Shown: positions 1 to 7,680 of the stretch, in pieces
Layout of the letters: every line of letters begins with the position of its first letter
How positions within the stretch are numbered: the stretch's first letter is position 1
Assembly: GCA_944376975.1 (NCBI GenBank)
Contig: CALWEE010000002.1
Location: 1-26,023 of the forward strand
DNA length: 26,023 nucleotides
Reading direction: 5' to 3'
Origin: an uncultured Lachnospiraceae bacterium
Lineage (GTDB): Bacteria; Bacillota; Clostridia; Lachnospirales; Lachnospiraceae
Translations under genes and position numbers: made by a program
Notes under the pieces: model-generated
What the model was told of the DNA's origin: nothing
Database searches by the model: none
Seen by the model: only the letters and a program-made list of their open reading frames with translations

Positions 1-3000
1 GTAAGTTTTTATTGGCTGTGGCCAGCATCAGTTTGATCCGGTTTACCTGGTTGACTTCACTGGCGCCCGGGTCGTAGTCGATGGCCACGATGTTGGCCTC
101 CGGATACTGGGCGCGCAGCTCTTTGATCACGCCTTTGCCGACGATGTGGTTAGGCAGGCAGCCAAAGGGCTGGGTACATACGATATTGCCCGCGTTCTGA
201 TGGATCAGCTCCACCATCTCGCCGGTCAGAAACCACCCTTCGCCGGTCTGATTGCCAAGGGAAACGATGGGTTTGGCGTAATCGGCCAGCTCATCGATGC
301 GGGCCTGGGGAACAAAGTGACGGCTTTTTTCCAGTTCCCTGCGGGCGGTTTTGCGGCAGGCCTCCAGGAATTTGATGACCATGTTGCCGATGGACGCCGC
401 CTTTTTGGACCGGCCCAGTTTCTCGTATTTAAAATTGCTGTTGTAGGCGCTGTAGAGCAAAAAGTCCAGAAGGTCCGGCATAACGGCTTCCGCCCCTTCT
501 TTTTCCAGAAGGTCCACCAGATAATTGTTGGCGGAAGGCGAGAATTTTACCAGGATCTCACCCACGATGCCGACTCTCGGCTTTTTCAGTTTTTCGTCGA
601 TGGGCAGACGGTCAAAATCCCGTATGATGCCCTGGACGTTCTTCCGGAAACTGTTATGGTTCTTGCCGGTGAGGGAGTCGATGCAGACCTGGCGCCAGTA
701 GGCATGGAGCCGGTTGGCCGAACCTTTATGCCGTTCATAAGGCCGCATCCGGTAAAGGACCCGCATGAATATATCGCCGTAGATGATGGCCTGTAAGGCG
801 GCGGTGAGCATCTTGGGCGTATAGCGCAGGCCGGGGTTTTTCTCCAGGCCGGCCGCGTTGACGCTGACGACCGGGATGTGGGACATGCCGGCATTGTCCA
901 ATGCCCGACGGATGAAACCGATATAGTTGGTGGCGCGGCAGCCGCCGCCGGTCTGGGTGATCGCTACGGCTACTTTCTGCAGGTCATATTTGCCGGAAAG
1001 CAGCGCTTTCATGATCTGCCCGACCACGCATATGGACGGGTAGCACGCGTCGTTGTTCACGTATTTCAGGCCAATGTCGATGGTTTCTTTATCGCAGTCC
1101 GGCAAAAGGTCCACGTTCAGGCCGTTATGACGCAGGGCCGGGGCCAGCAGGTCAAAATGGATGGGCGACATATTGGGGACAAGGACCGTATGGGTCCGGG
1201 CCATTTCACGGGTAAAGATCACCCGGTCGTGGGCGCTTGAGACGGCGTGTCCGGTAATATGCTTTTCATCCCGCATGCGCATGGCCGCGATAAGAGACCG
1301 GATACGGATCCGGGCGGCGCCCAGGTTGCTGACCTCATCGATCTTCAGGCAGGTGTAAAGCCTTCCGGATCCGGTGAGGATATCCTTTACCTGATCGGTG
1401 GTCACGGCGTCCAGGCCGCAGCCGAAGGAGTTGAGCTGGATCAGTTCCAGGTCGGTCCGTGTTTTGACGAACTGGGCCGCCCGATAAAGCCGGGAATGAT
1501 ACATCCACTGGTCCGATACGATCAGCGGCCGTTCCACCTTGGCCAGATGGGATACGGAATCTTCCGTCAGCACGGCCAGTCCGAAGGAAGCGATCAGCTC
1601 GGGGATACCGTGGTTGATCTCCTTATCGACGTGATAGGGCCTGCCGGCGAGGACAATGCCTTTCATATGGTTTTCTTCCATATATTTCAGGGTTTCTTCG
1701 CCTTTTTTCTGCATATCCAGACGGGCGTTGGCCAGTTCCTCCCAGGCGGCTGACACCGCGTCGGCGAGCTCGTCGTGGGTCAGATCGAACACCGGGCCCA
1801 GTTCTTCTTCCATACGGGAAAGGATATGTTCCGGATCGTCCAGGGAAAGGAAAGGATTCATGAAACGGATATGTTCATCTTCCAGTTCTTCCACGTTGTT
1901 TTTGATATTTTCCGAATAGGATGTGACGATCGGACAGTTATAGTGATTGTTGGCGTCGGGCACTTCATTCCGCTCATAAGGGATGCTGGGATAGAAGATA
2001 AAGGGCACCTGTTTTTTGATCAGCCACATGATATGTCCATGGACCAGTTTGGCCGGATAGCAGACCGATTCACTGGGGATGGACTCAATGCCAAGGGAGT
2101 AGATCTTGGCGCTGGACGCGGGAGAGAGAACGACGCGGAAGCCCAGTTTTGTGAAAAACGTGAACCAGAACGGGTAGTTCTCATACATGTTCAAAGCCCT
2201 CGGGATACCCACTTTGCCCCGGGGAGCCTTATCTTCAGTCAGCGGTTCGTAGGAAAAGAGCCGTTTGTTTTTATAGGCGAAAAGGTTCGGTATCTTGTCG
2301 TCCGAACGGGCTTTGCCGATGCCCACTTCACAACGGTTGCCGGTGATGAACTGACGGCCGCCGCTGAAACGGTTGATCGTCAGATGGCAGTTGTTGGTAC
2401 AGCCTTTGCACCGGGACATGGAAGTGGTGTATTTTAAGCCGATGATCTTGTCAAGCGGAAGCATGGTCGTTTCCTGGCCCCGATAACGGTCGCGGGCGAT
2501 GAGGGCGGCGCCGAAAGCGCCCATGATGCCGGCAATGTCCGGACGGACCGCTTCGCAGCCGGATATCCGTTCAAAACTCCGCAAAACCGCGTCATTGTAA
2601 AAGGTACCGCCCTGGACGACGATCTTATTGCCAAGATCTTTCGGATCCGTCAGCTTGATGACCTTAAGAAGGGCGTTCTTTATGACAGAGTAAGCCAGGC
2701 CGGCGGAGATGTCGCCCACTTCGGCGCCTTCTTTCTGGGCCTGTTTCACGTTGGAGTTCATGAACACGGTGCACCGGGAGCCCAGGTCGATGGGATTTTT
2801 CGCGAACAGCGCCACTTTGGCGAAATCGGCGATATCATAGTTCAGGGAATGGGCGAAGGTTTCGATAAAGGAGCCGCATCCCGATGAGCAGGCTTCGTTT
2901 AACTGCACGCTGTCCACCGTATGGTTTTTGATCTTGATACATTTCATATCCTGGCCGCCGATATCCAGGATACAGTCCACGTCCGGTTCAAAGAACGCGG

Positions 3001-4222
3001 CCGCGTAGTAGTGGGCCACGGTCTCCACTTCCCCTTCATCCAGCATGAAGGCGGATTTCATCAGCGCTTCGCCGTAGCCGGTGGAACAGGAGCGGACGAT
3101 CTTTACGTCGTCCGGAAGGATATCCCGGATCTTATTAACGGCTTCTTTTACCGTGTTGAGCGGACTGCCGTTGTTGTTGCTGTAAAAGGAATAGAGCAGT
3201 TCCCCGTCTTCCCCGATCACGGCCATTTTTGTCGTGGTGGAACCGGCGTCGATACCCATATAGCAGTTGCCGTGATAGGCAGCCAGATCCCCTTTTTTGA
3301 CCGTGTGGCGGCGATGTCGTTCGCGAAACAGGTCGTAATCTTCCTGGTCTTTGAAAAGCGGTTCCATCCGCTTGGATTCCATTTCGATCTTTATGTCGGA
3401 AGAAAGCAGGCGGATCAGGTCCTGAAGCGTCGTTTCACCCTTGCCGTTATCGTTCATGGCGGCGCCGATGGCCGCGAACAGATGGGAGTTGTCGGGAGCG
3501 ATGATATATTCGCCGGACAGGTGAAGGGTGCGGACGAAGGCGTTTTTCAGTTCGGAAAGAAAATGGAGCGGTCCGCCCAGGAACGCCACATGTCCCCGGA
3601 TCGGCTTGCCGCAGGCCAGGCCGCTGATGGTCTGGTTGACGACGGCCTGGAAAATGGAGGCGGAAAGGTCTTCCTTTGTGGCGCCTTCATTGATAAGAGG
3701 CTGGATATCCGACTTGGCGAACACGCCGCAGCGGGCCGCGATGGGATAAATGGCCTTATAGTTTTTCGCGTATTCGTTCAGACCGGAGGCGTCCGTCTGG
3801 AGGAGCGAAGCCATCTGGTCGATGAAAGAACCGGTACCGCCGGCGCAGATGCCGTTCATCCGCTGTTCGATATTTCCTTTCGTGAAATAGATGATCTTCG
3901 CGTCTTCGCCGCCCAGCTCGATGGCCACATCGGTCTTCGGCTCAAAGTATTCAAGGGCGGACGAGACCGAGATCACTTCCTGGACGAACGGGATATGTAT
4001 GCTGTTTGATATGGACATGCCGCCGGACCCGGTGATCATCCCGTGGACGGTGATATCGCCGAGGGCGTCATATGCTTTTTTGGCAAGATCGAGGAGCGTT
4101 TCCTGGATATTGGCGAAATGGCGCTCATAGTCGGAAAAGAGGAGAGTATTCTTCTCATCGATCACAGCGACTTTGACGGTCGTTGAACCGATATCAATAC
4201 CTAATTTGAAAAAATCACTCAT
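1..4222 (-). CDS. Fused 2-hydroxyacyl-CoA dehydratase activase (two ATPase domains) plus dehydratase-like half, C-terminus cut by window edge
   Basis: The frame is open for 1407 codons from an ATG at 4222 to the window edge, and GGAGGG at 4229-4234 lies 6 nt upstream of the start. Residues 1-270 form a BcrAD/BadFG-type ASKHA ATPase (GIDIGSTT at 8-15). C126 (ICAGGTGSF) and C165 (ARCGVF) are 39 residues apart, like the [4Fe-4S] ligands of HgdC activase. A second copy starts near 320 ([10 protein letters not shown]) with C445 and C484, also 39 apart, plus C449. A cysteine cluster C605-x2-C608-x3-C612 opens a DUF2229-like region. The rest resembles 2-hydroxyacyl-CoA dehydratase subunits, with cysteines at 721 (SVCYPAK), 935, 1060, 1065, 1095 (GGGCRATNY), 1349 and 1355 (QPFGCLPNH). 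Known activases use ATP to push low-potential electrons into a partner Fe-S enzyme. Here both partners appear to sit on one chain. The substrate is unknown, and true dehydratase activity is not implied. Few residues are probably missing at the C-terminus. Confidence 0.88.
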   Translation of the reverse strand, partial: MSDFFKLGIDIGSTTVKVAVIDEKNTLLFSDYERHFANIQETLLDLAKKAYDALGDITVHGMITGSGGMSISNSIHIPFVQEVISVSSALEYFEPKTDVAIELGGEDAKIIYFTKGNIEQRMNGICAGGTGSFIDQMASLLQTDASGLNEYAKNYKAIYPIAARCGVFAKSDIQPLINEGATKEDLSASIFQAVVNQTISGLACGKPIRGHVAFLGGPLHFLSELKNAFVRTLHLSGEYIIAPDNSHLFAAIGAAMNDNGKGETTLQDLIRLLSSDIKIEMESKRMEPLFKDQEDYDLFRERHRRHTVKKGDLAAYHGNCYMGIDAGSTTTKMAVIGEDGELLYSFYSNNNGSPLNTVKEAVNKIRDILPDDVKIVRSCSTGYGEALMKSAFMLDEGEVETVAHYYAAAFFEPDVDCILDIGGQDMKCIKIKNHTVDSVQLNEACSSGCGSFIETFAHSLNYDIADFAKVALFAKNPIDLGSRCTVFMNSNVKQAQKEGAEVGDISAGLAYSVIKNALLKVIKLTDPKDLGNKIVVQGGTFYNDAVLRSFERISGCEAVRPDIAGIMGAFGAALIARDRYRGQETTMLPLDKIIGLKYTTSMSRCKGCTNNCHLTINRFSGGRQFITGNRCEVGIGKARSDDKIPNLFAYKNKRLFSYEPLTEDKAPRGKVGIPRALNMYENYPFWFTFFTKLGFRVVLSPASSAKIYSLGIESIPSESVCYPAKLVHGHIMWLIKKQVPFIFYPSIPYERNEVPDANNHYNCPIVTSYSENIKNNVEELEDEHIRFMNPFLSLDDPEHILSRMEEELGPVFDLTHDELADAVSAAWEELANARLDMQKKGEETLKYMEENHMKGIVLAGRPYHVDKEINHGIPELIASFGLAVLTEDSVSHLAKVERPLIVSDQWMYHSRLYRAAQFVKTRTDLELIQLNSFGCGLDAVTTDQVKDILTGSGRLYTCLKIDEVSNLGAARIRIRSLIAAMRMRDEKHITGHAVSSAHDRVIFTREMARTHTVLVPNMSPIHFDLLAPALRHNGLNVDLLPDCDKETIDIGLKYVNNDACYPSICVVGQIMKALLSGKYDLQKVAVAITQTGGGCRATNYIGFIRRALDNAGMSHIPVVSVNAAGLEKNPGLRYTPKMLTAALQAIIYGDIFMRVLYRMRPYERHKGSANRLHAYWRQVCIDSLTGKNHNSFRKNVQGIIRDFDRLPIDEKLKKPRVGIVGEILVKFSPSANNYLVDLLEKEGAEAVMPDLLDFLLYSAYNSNFKYEKLGRSKKAASIGNMVIKFLEACRKTARRELEKSRHFVPQARIDELADYAKPIVSLGNQTGEGWFLTGEMVELIHQNAGNIVCTQPFGCLPNHIVGKGVIKELRAQYPEANIVAIDYDPGASEVNQVNRIKLMLATANKNL

Positions 4223-4265
4223 TTATGTCCCTCCACTAAGTACGAAATTATTCTTTGTCGAATGT

Positions 4266-4293
4266 ATTATAGCACAAAAAACTTAAAAGACAA
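4266..4293 (-). promoter_or_regulatory. Sigma-A-type promoter of the activase gene
   Basis: Read on the minus strand, TTGTCT (4288-4293) is followed after 16 nt by a perfect TATAAT (4266-4271). The start codon lies 43 nt below the -10 box. The spacer is one base shorter than ideal. No experimental support is available. Confidence 0.6.
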
Positions 4294-4345
4294 CCATAGG
4301 ATAAGGGTTTCAAAACATATGACCGGGAACTTTTTGGAAAAACTG

Positions 4346-4354
4346 CATATAATA
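4346..4354 (+). promoter_or_regulatory. Putative -10 element of the LysM gene
   Basis: CATATAATA at 4346-4354 contains a TATAAT 25 nt before the start codon. No good TTGACA-like -35 lies 16-18 nt upstream (the bases there read roughly GGGAAC). The CATA-N3-TA form resembles the -10 of mother-cell sporulation sigma factors, but their -35 patterns are not clearly present either. The sigma class is therefore unresolved. Confidence 0.35.
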
Positions 4355-4378
4355 GGTAAAAAAACAGGTGGGTAAAAA

Positions 4379-4741
4379 ATGGATCTTTTTATGCGCGGAC
4401 GGGACTCGGAATATGGGAAATGCGACGGCGTGCTCCACGAGATCCGGAAAGGCGATTCCCTTTACCGGCTTTCAAAGACCTATCATGTTTCCATAGACGA
4501 GATCCTGGAAAGGAACCCGGATACGGATGTTTACGATCTGAAGATCGGCGACAGACTGTGCGTGCCGATCAAGCACATGCCCTATGTCACGGTGGAGGGG
4601 GATACGCTGGATGGCGTGCTCGACCGCTTCCATATCGATCTGGAAACGTTCCGGAAAGCCAATCCCCAGCTGAAACCATTTGCCTTCCCGGCCAATACCG
4701 TCCTGTACATCCCGGACGCGCTTCCGGAAATGACCAGATAG
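4379..4741 (+). CDS. Small protein with two LysM domains
   Basis: The gene encodes 120 residues with AGGTGGG 6 nt before the ATG. A first LysM repeat covers about residues 20-64 (HEIRKGDSLYRLSKTYHVS, then LKIGDRLCVP). A second covers about 68-112 (YVTVEGDTLDGVLDRF, then NTVLYIP). LysM modules bind N-acetylglucosamine in peptidoglycan or, in spore formers, target proteins to the spore cortex or coat. No signal peptide or membrane segment is visible, so it may act inside the cell, for example in a mother cell, or be exported by another route. It is divergent from the activase gene and stands alone before the next promoter. An alternative start at the second Met (4391) would not affect the domains. 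Confidence 0.85.
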   Translation: MDLFMRGRDSEYGKCDGVLHEIRKGDSLYRLSKTYHVSIDEILERNPDTDVYDLKIGDRLCVPIKHMPYVTVEGDTLDGVLDRFHIDLETFRKANPQLKPFAFPANTVLYIPDALPEMTR

Positions 4742-4751
4742 GCAAAGCATG

Positions 4752-4780
4752 TTGACAAAGAAATGTCCTTTTACTATAAT
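4752..4780 (+). promoter_or_regulatory. Consensus sigma-A promoter of the rhomboid-like to FHA operon
   Basis: TTGACA at 4752-4757 and TATAAT at 4775-4780 are separated by exactly 17 nt, a full-consensus vegetative promoter. It begins 11 nt after the LysM stop codon. The sequence AAGCATGT occurs on both sides of it (4745-4752 and 4784-4791). The untranslated leader to the start at 4865 would be about 78 nt. Confidence 0.85.
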
Positions 4781-4812
4781 TAGAAGCATGTAAAAGCGTG
4801 ATAAGCATTAAA

Positions 4813-4843
4813 AAAGGGGTGTGCTGTACAGGCATTCCCCTTT
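4813..4843 (+). promoter_or_regulatory. Leader hairpin upstream of the rhomboid-like gene
   Basis: AAAGGGG (4813-4819) pairs with CCCCTTT (4837-4843). An inner, less perfect extension closes a short loop around TGTACA. The hairpin lies in the untranslated leader between the promoter and the GCGAGG ribosome site at 4851-4856. The trailing T content (TTTCTGTT) is modest, so it could be an attenuator or only a stabilising stem. Function is inference. Confidence 0.45.
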
Positions 4844-4864
4844 CTGTTAAGCGAGGTTTTTGAT

Positions 4865-5689
4865 ATGACTTGGATCGATAAACTGGAAAGAAAGCTGGGA
4901 CGTTTCGCGATCCCGGGACTGGCGAAGTGGATCGTCGTATTTTACGCGGTCGGTTTCCTGATCCTTTATATGGCTCCGGGCGTTTACGAGACCTACTTCC
5001 GGCTGGATGCCCGGCTCATCCTCGAAGGGCAGATCTGGCGCGTCTTCACGTTCATACTGGAGCCGCCCACCACAGGCCTGATCTTTCTGTTTTTCGCCCT
5101 GTATTTTTACTGGATGCTGGGCACGATGCTGGAGCATGCCTGGGGAGCGTTCCGGTTCAACCTGTTTTATTTTTCCGGCGTGCTGGGCACCGTGCTGGGC
5201 GCCATACTGGCTTACCTGATCACCGGTCAGGTCTACCTGTTAGATACGACGTATGTCAATCTGGCCATGTTCCTGGCGTTCGCTTTTGAATTTCCGGACA
5301 TGCAGTTCCTGCTTTTCTTTGTCGTGCCCATTAAAGTAAAATGGCTCGGCTATCTGGACGGCGCCATGCTTTTGCTCACGTTCATCCAGGGCGACGCGGG
5401 TGTCCGCATAGCCGTCGGCATCGCCATGCTGAATTTCCTCGTCTTTTTCGCGTCGAAGATATCCAGACGGGGCTATACGCCCAGGCAGGTACACCGGAAG
5501 ATGCGCTACAAAAAAGCGGTACGGTCCGGTATGTCTTCAGGCAACAAAAACGGGGCCAGGCATCGCTGCGCGGTATGCGGCCGTACGGAACTGGACGATG
5601 ATTCCCTGGAATTCCGTTTTTGCTCAAAATGCAACGGAAACTATGAATATTGTCAGGATCATCTGTTTACCCATGAGCATATCCGTTGA
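4865..5689 (+). CDS. Rhomboid-like membrane protein lacking catalytic residues, with C-terminal zinc-finger-like tail
   Basis: The gene encodes 274 residues with GCGAGG 8 nt before the ATG. It has about six hydrophobic segments (roughly 20-38, 70-88, 98-118, 128-147, 149-172, 180-200). The stretch LEHAWGAFRFNLFYFSG matches the L1-loop/TM2 pattern of rhomboids, and VPIKVKWLGYLDG resembles their later loop. The GxSG serine motif and the TM6 histidine are absent, so it is unlikely to be a protease. A basic linker follows. The tail holds C235-x2-C238, C253-x2-C256, C263, H266, H270 and H272, which suggests one or two zinc sites on the cytoplasmic side. As the first gene of a six-gene operon that includes GerW-like and FHA proteins, it may be a membrane scaffold or quality-control factor. 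That role is inferred. Confidence 0.75.
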   Translation: MTWIDKLERKLGRFAIPGLAKWIVVFYAVGFLILYMAPGVYETYFRLDARLILEGQIWRVFTFILEPPTTGLIFLFFALYFYWMLGTMLEHAWGAFRFNLFYFSGVLGTVLGAILAYLITGQVYLLDTTYVNLAMFLAFAFEFPDMQFLLFFVVPIKVKWLGYLDGAMLLLTFIQGDAGVRIAVGIAMLNFLVFFASKISRRGYTPRQVHRKMRYKKAVRSGMSSGNKNGARHRCAVCGRTELDDDSLEFRFCSKCNGNYEYCQDHLFTHEHIR

Positions 5690-5711
5690 TCTTTAGAGGA
5701 CGGTATCGATT

Positions 5712-6020
5712 ATGAAGTGGTATAAAAAACTGTATTTGGGGGAATCCATCAGACAGCATGGGAAAATGGCGAAATACCAGATCGCTTACGGAAAGCATCC
5801 GGAAGATTATTACTGCGTCATGCTCCCGGAAGACCCATCGGACCTTTTAGACATCCTGCCCGGCCGTATGTTCAAAGGCGGCAGGGACCGTATGAAGGAC
5901 CGGACGATCATCGGGCTGGCGGGCGATAAGGCGGAAGCCTTCGCGCTGACCCGGCAGATCATCGAAGATGTGTATGTTCAGACGGGGACGCTTGATATTC
6001 CCGCTTTTCTGGAGATTTGA
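5712..6020 (+). CDS. Conserved-looking small cytoplasmic protein of unknown function
   Basis: The gene encodes 102 residues with AGAGGA about 12 nt before the ATG. It begins 22 nt after the rhomboid-like gene and ends 14 nt before the next start, so it is almost certainly co-transcribed. No signal peptide or membrane segment is seen. The N-terminus is basic and aromatic (MKWYKKLYLGESI). The middle is PEDPSDLLDILPG, followed by a basic patch (FKGGRDRMKDR) and an aliphatic-rich C-terminal half. I do not recognise a family. Close packing and normal base composition support it as a real gene. Confidence 0.7.
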   Translation: MKWYKKLYLGESIRQHGKMAKYQIAYGKHPEDYYCVMLPEDPSDLLDILPGRMFKGGRDRMKDRTIIGLAGDKAEAFALTRQIIEDVYVQTGTLDIPAFLEI

Positions 6021-6034
6021 CAGCGAGGTGTGAT

Positions 6035-7039
6035 ATGCTACATATTCTATGGCTTATTCTGAAGATCGCTGGGATCGTTTTGCTGGCGCTCTTGGCTGTT
6101 TTGCTCTTGGCGTTCCTTATGCTGATGTTTGTCCCCTTTTGTTATAAAGGCTCTTTCCGGCGGCAAAAACGAAGCGGAGCCGACGAAGACATGGAAACCG
6201 AGATAAGGGCGGATCTTACCTGGCTCTTTTTTCTGTTTCACGCCTGGGCGTCGCTTGCGGATAAAAAACGTTTCCGGGTCCATGTCCGCGTATTCGGATT
6301 CCATCTTCTGGATATCCCCGAAAGGACGGAACCGGAAGACGGACCGGATATCTGGTCGGACGACCGGGCTTTTTCGCCGGAGGAAACCGATATTCCCATA
6401 TCGAAGCCGGAAGCTTTTCGCGCCCTGACGCGGGAGCGGCAGGAGCCGGCGCCCCAAACGGAAGGCACGCCGCCTGTCCATCGTTTCCGTTATGAAGATC
6501 ATCTTCCCGAGCGGGAGACGGAGGCGGAAACAAAAACGTCCGGGGACCAGAAGCGAAGGCCGCGCCGTGGGACCTTATCGGACAGGCTGATCGCCTGGGC
6601 AAAACGCGTGTACGGCAGGCTGCGGGAATGGTGGAAACGGACCCGGTCCCAGTACCGCGTCCTCGTGAAGAATAAAGGCCGGATCCTTGGTTTCTGGCGG
6701 GCGCCCCACACGATGGCGGCCAGACGACTGATCAGGCGGGCCGTCAGGTCCATCTTCCGTCATATACGGCCGGGAAGGCTTAAAGGCTTCCTTCATATCG
6801 GTCGGGACGATCCGGAAGAAATGGGAAAGATACTCAGCGTAGCCGCGCTGTTTTATCCGATATATGGAAAAACACTGAAAGTGACGCCGGAGTTTGACAG
6901 AAAGATACTGGAAGGGCGCATGTGGTTCAAAGGCCATTTCCAGCTGTATCTTTTCGCCTTCTGGGCATTGCGGATCTTTTTTGACAAACAGATCCGAAAA
7001 ACGATCCGGCATTTTAAATATTTAAAGGAGGATATCTGA
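6035..7039 (+). CDS. DUF2953 (YtfI-like) membrane-anchored protein
   Basis: The gene encodes 334 residues. I chose the ATG at 6035 because GCGAGG sits 6-7 nt upstream; a TTG at 6017 in the same frame overlaps the preceding stop and lacks a site. A single long hydrophobic helix covers residues 4-38. Residues about 40-100 are folded-looking (LTWLFFLFHAWASLADK). The region from about 105-185 is proline/glutamate-rich and probably disordered, and the C-terminal part is basic. The stop codon overlaps the ATG of the GerW-like gene by one base. A DUF2953 protein directly before ytfJ is the arrangement known from Bacillus (ytfI-ytfJ), and this context supports the family call more than any catalytic motif. 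Its molecular function is unknown. Confidence 0.7.
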   Translation: MLHILWLILKIAGIVLLALLAVLLLAFLMLMFVPFCYKGSFRRQKRSGADEDMETEIRADLTWLFFLFHAWASLADKKRFRVHVRVFGFHLLDIPERTEPEDGPDIWSDDRAFSPEETDIPISKPEAFRALTRERQEPAPQTEGTPPVHRFRYEDHLPERETEAETKTSGDQKRRPRRGTLSDRLIAWAKRVYGRLREWWKRTRSQYRVLVKNKGRILGFWRAPHTMAARRLIRRAVRSIFRHIRPGRLKGFLHIGRDDPEEMGKILSVAALFYPIYGKTLKVTPEFDRKILEGRMWFKGHFQLYLFAFWALRIFFDKQIRKTIRHFKYLKEDI

Positions 7040-7431
7040 TGGCATCGAGCAACTTTAATTCTACAGTAGAATCTCTTTTCGGAGGGCTGGATGGCTTTCT
7101 GTCCGCGAAGACGGTTGTCGGTGAGCCGGTGACGGTCAACGATACGATCATCGTTCCTTTGGTGGATGTGAGTTTCGGCATGGGCGCCGGAAGCTGGGGC
7201 GGCCAGTCAAAGAATTCGTCCGCCGGCGGGATGAACTGCAAGATGGCGCCCAGCGCGGTCCTTGTCATCCATAACGGCAATGTGCGCATGGTCCCTGTGG
7301 AAAACAATCCATCCGTTTTCGCGAAGCTGATCGACATGATACCGGATATCATGGACAGGCTGACAGGACAGGATCCCCTGGACGATAAAGAAGTGTCCGG
7401 GAAAGTGGATACGATCCTCGGGGAGGAATAA
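7039..7431 (+). CDS. ytfJ: GerW-family sporulation protein (YtfJ)
   Basis: The gene encodes 130 residues. AAAGGAGG at 7024-7031 is a strong ribosome site, and the ATG overlaps the previous stop (TGATG). An N-terminal amphipathic part is followed by a repeated valine-rich core (KTVVGEPVTVNDTIIVPLVDVSFGMG), a Gly/Ser-rich loop (GAGSWGG, SSAGG) and APSAVLVIHNGNVRMVPV. This is the typical GerW/YtfJ layout. In Bacillus, GerW is needed for full spore germination (lysozyme-dependent phenotype). The mechanism is not established. The operon promoter at 4752 is a vegetative type, so expression may not be limited to sporulation. Confidence 0.88.
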   Translation: MASSNFNSTVESLFGGLDGFLSAKTVVGEPVTVNDTIIVPLVDVSFGMGAGSWGGQSKNSSAGGMNCKMAPSAVLVIHNGNVRMVPVENNPSVFAKLIDMIPDIMDRLTGQDPLDDKEVSGKVDTILGEE

Positions 7432-7517
7432 AAAAGGCGTTTGAGCCGGCGAAAAGGTGGAACGGCCAGGGCGGTCCCGGCATAAGATAAACAGACCGGA
7501 TATATGGAGGAATGGAT

Positions 7518-7658
7518 ATGAAACGGGTTGTCGGTTTTATATTGTTCTGGATCGCGGTCGGCATGATCATCATGCAGTTTATGGAGACGGGGCTTTTGAG
7601 CATATGCCTGATCATCTTTTTCCTGGCTTTGAGTTATAATCTATTCTGCTGCAAATAA
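7518..7658 (+). CDS. 46-residue hydrophobic membrane protein
   Basis: The small frame begins at an ATG at 7518 with GGAGG at 7506-7510, 7 nt upstream, and ends with TAA at 7656-7658. The product has two short hydrophobic stretches: residues 4-21, starting MKRVVGFILFWIAVGMIIM, and 27-44. They are split by FMETG, and the end is cysteine-rich (NLFCCK). It is probably an inner-membrane hairpin or a single bent helix. It sits between the GerW-like gene and the FHA gene on the same strand, with a 22-nt gap to the latter, so it belongs to the operon. Genes this short are often left out of annotations. The ribosome site, hydrophobic composition and spacing argue that it is real. I know no function for it. 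Confidence 0.72.
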   Translation: MKRVVGFILFWIAVGMIIMQFMETGLLSICLIIFFLALSYNLFCCK

Positions 7659-7680
7659 TATAAGGAACAGGTGAAAGAGT

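Noticed and set aside
146..4130. Long plus-strand open frames (e.g. 2921-4009) across the activase gene
   Set aside because: They are antisense to a 1407-codon frame with clear domains and have no ribosome sites or recognisable domains.
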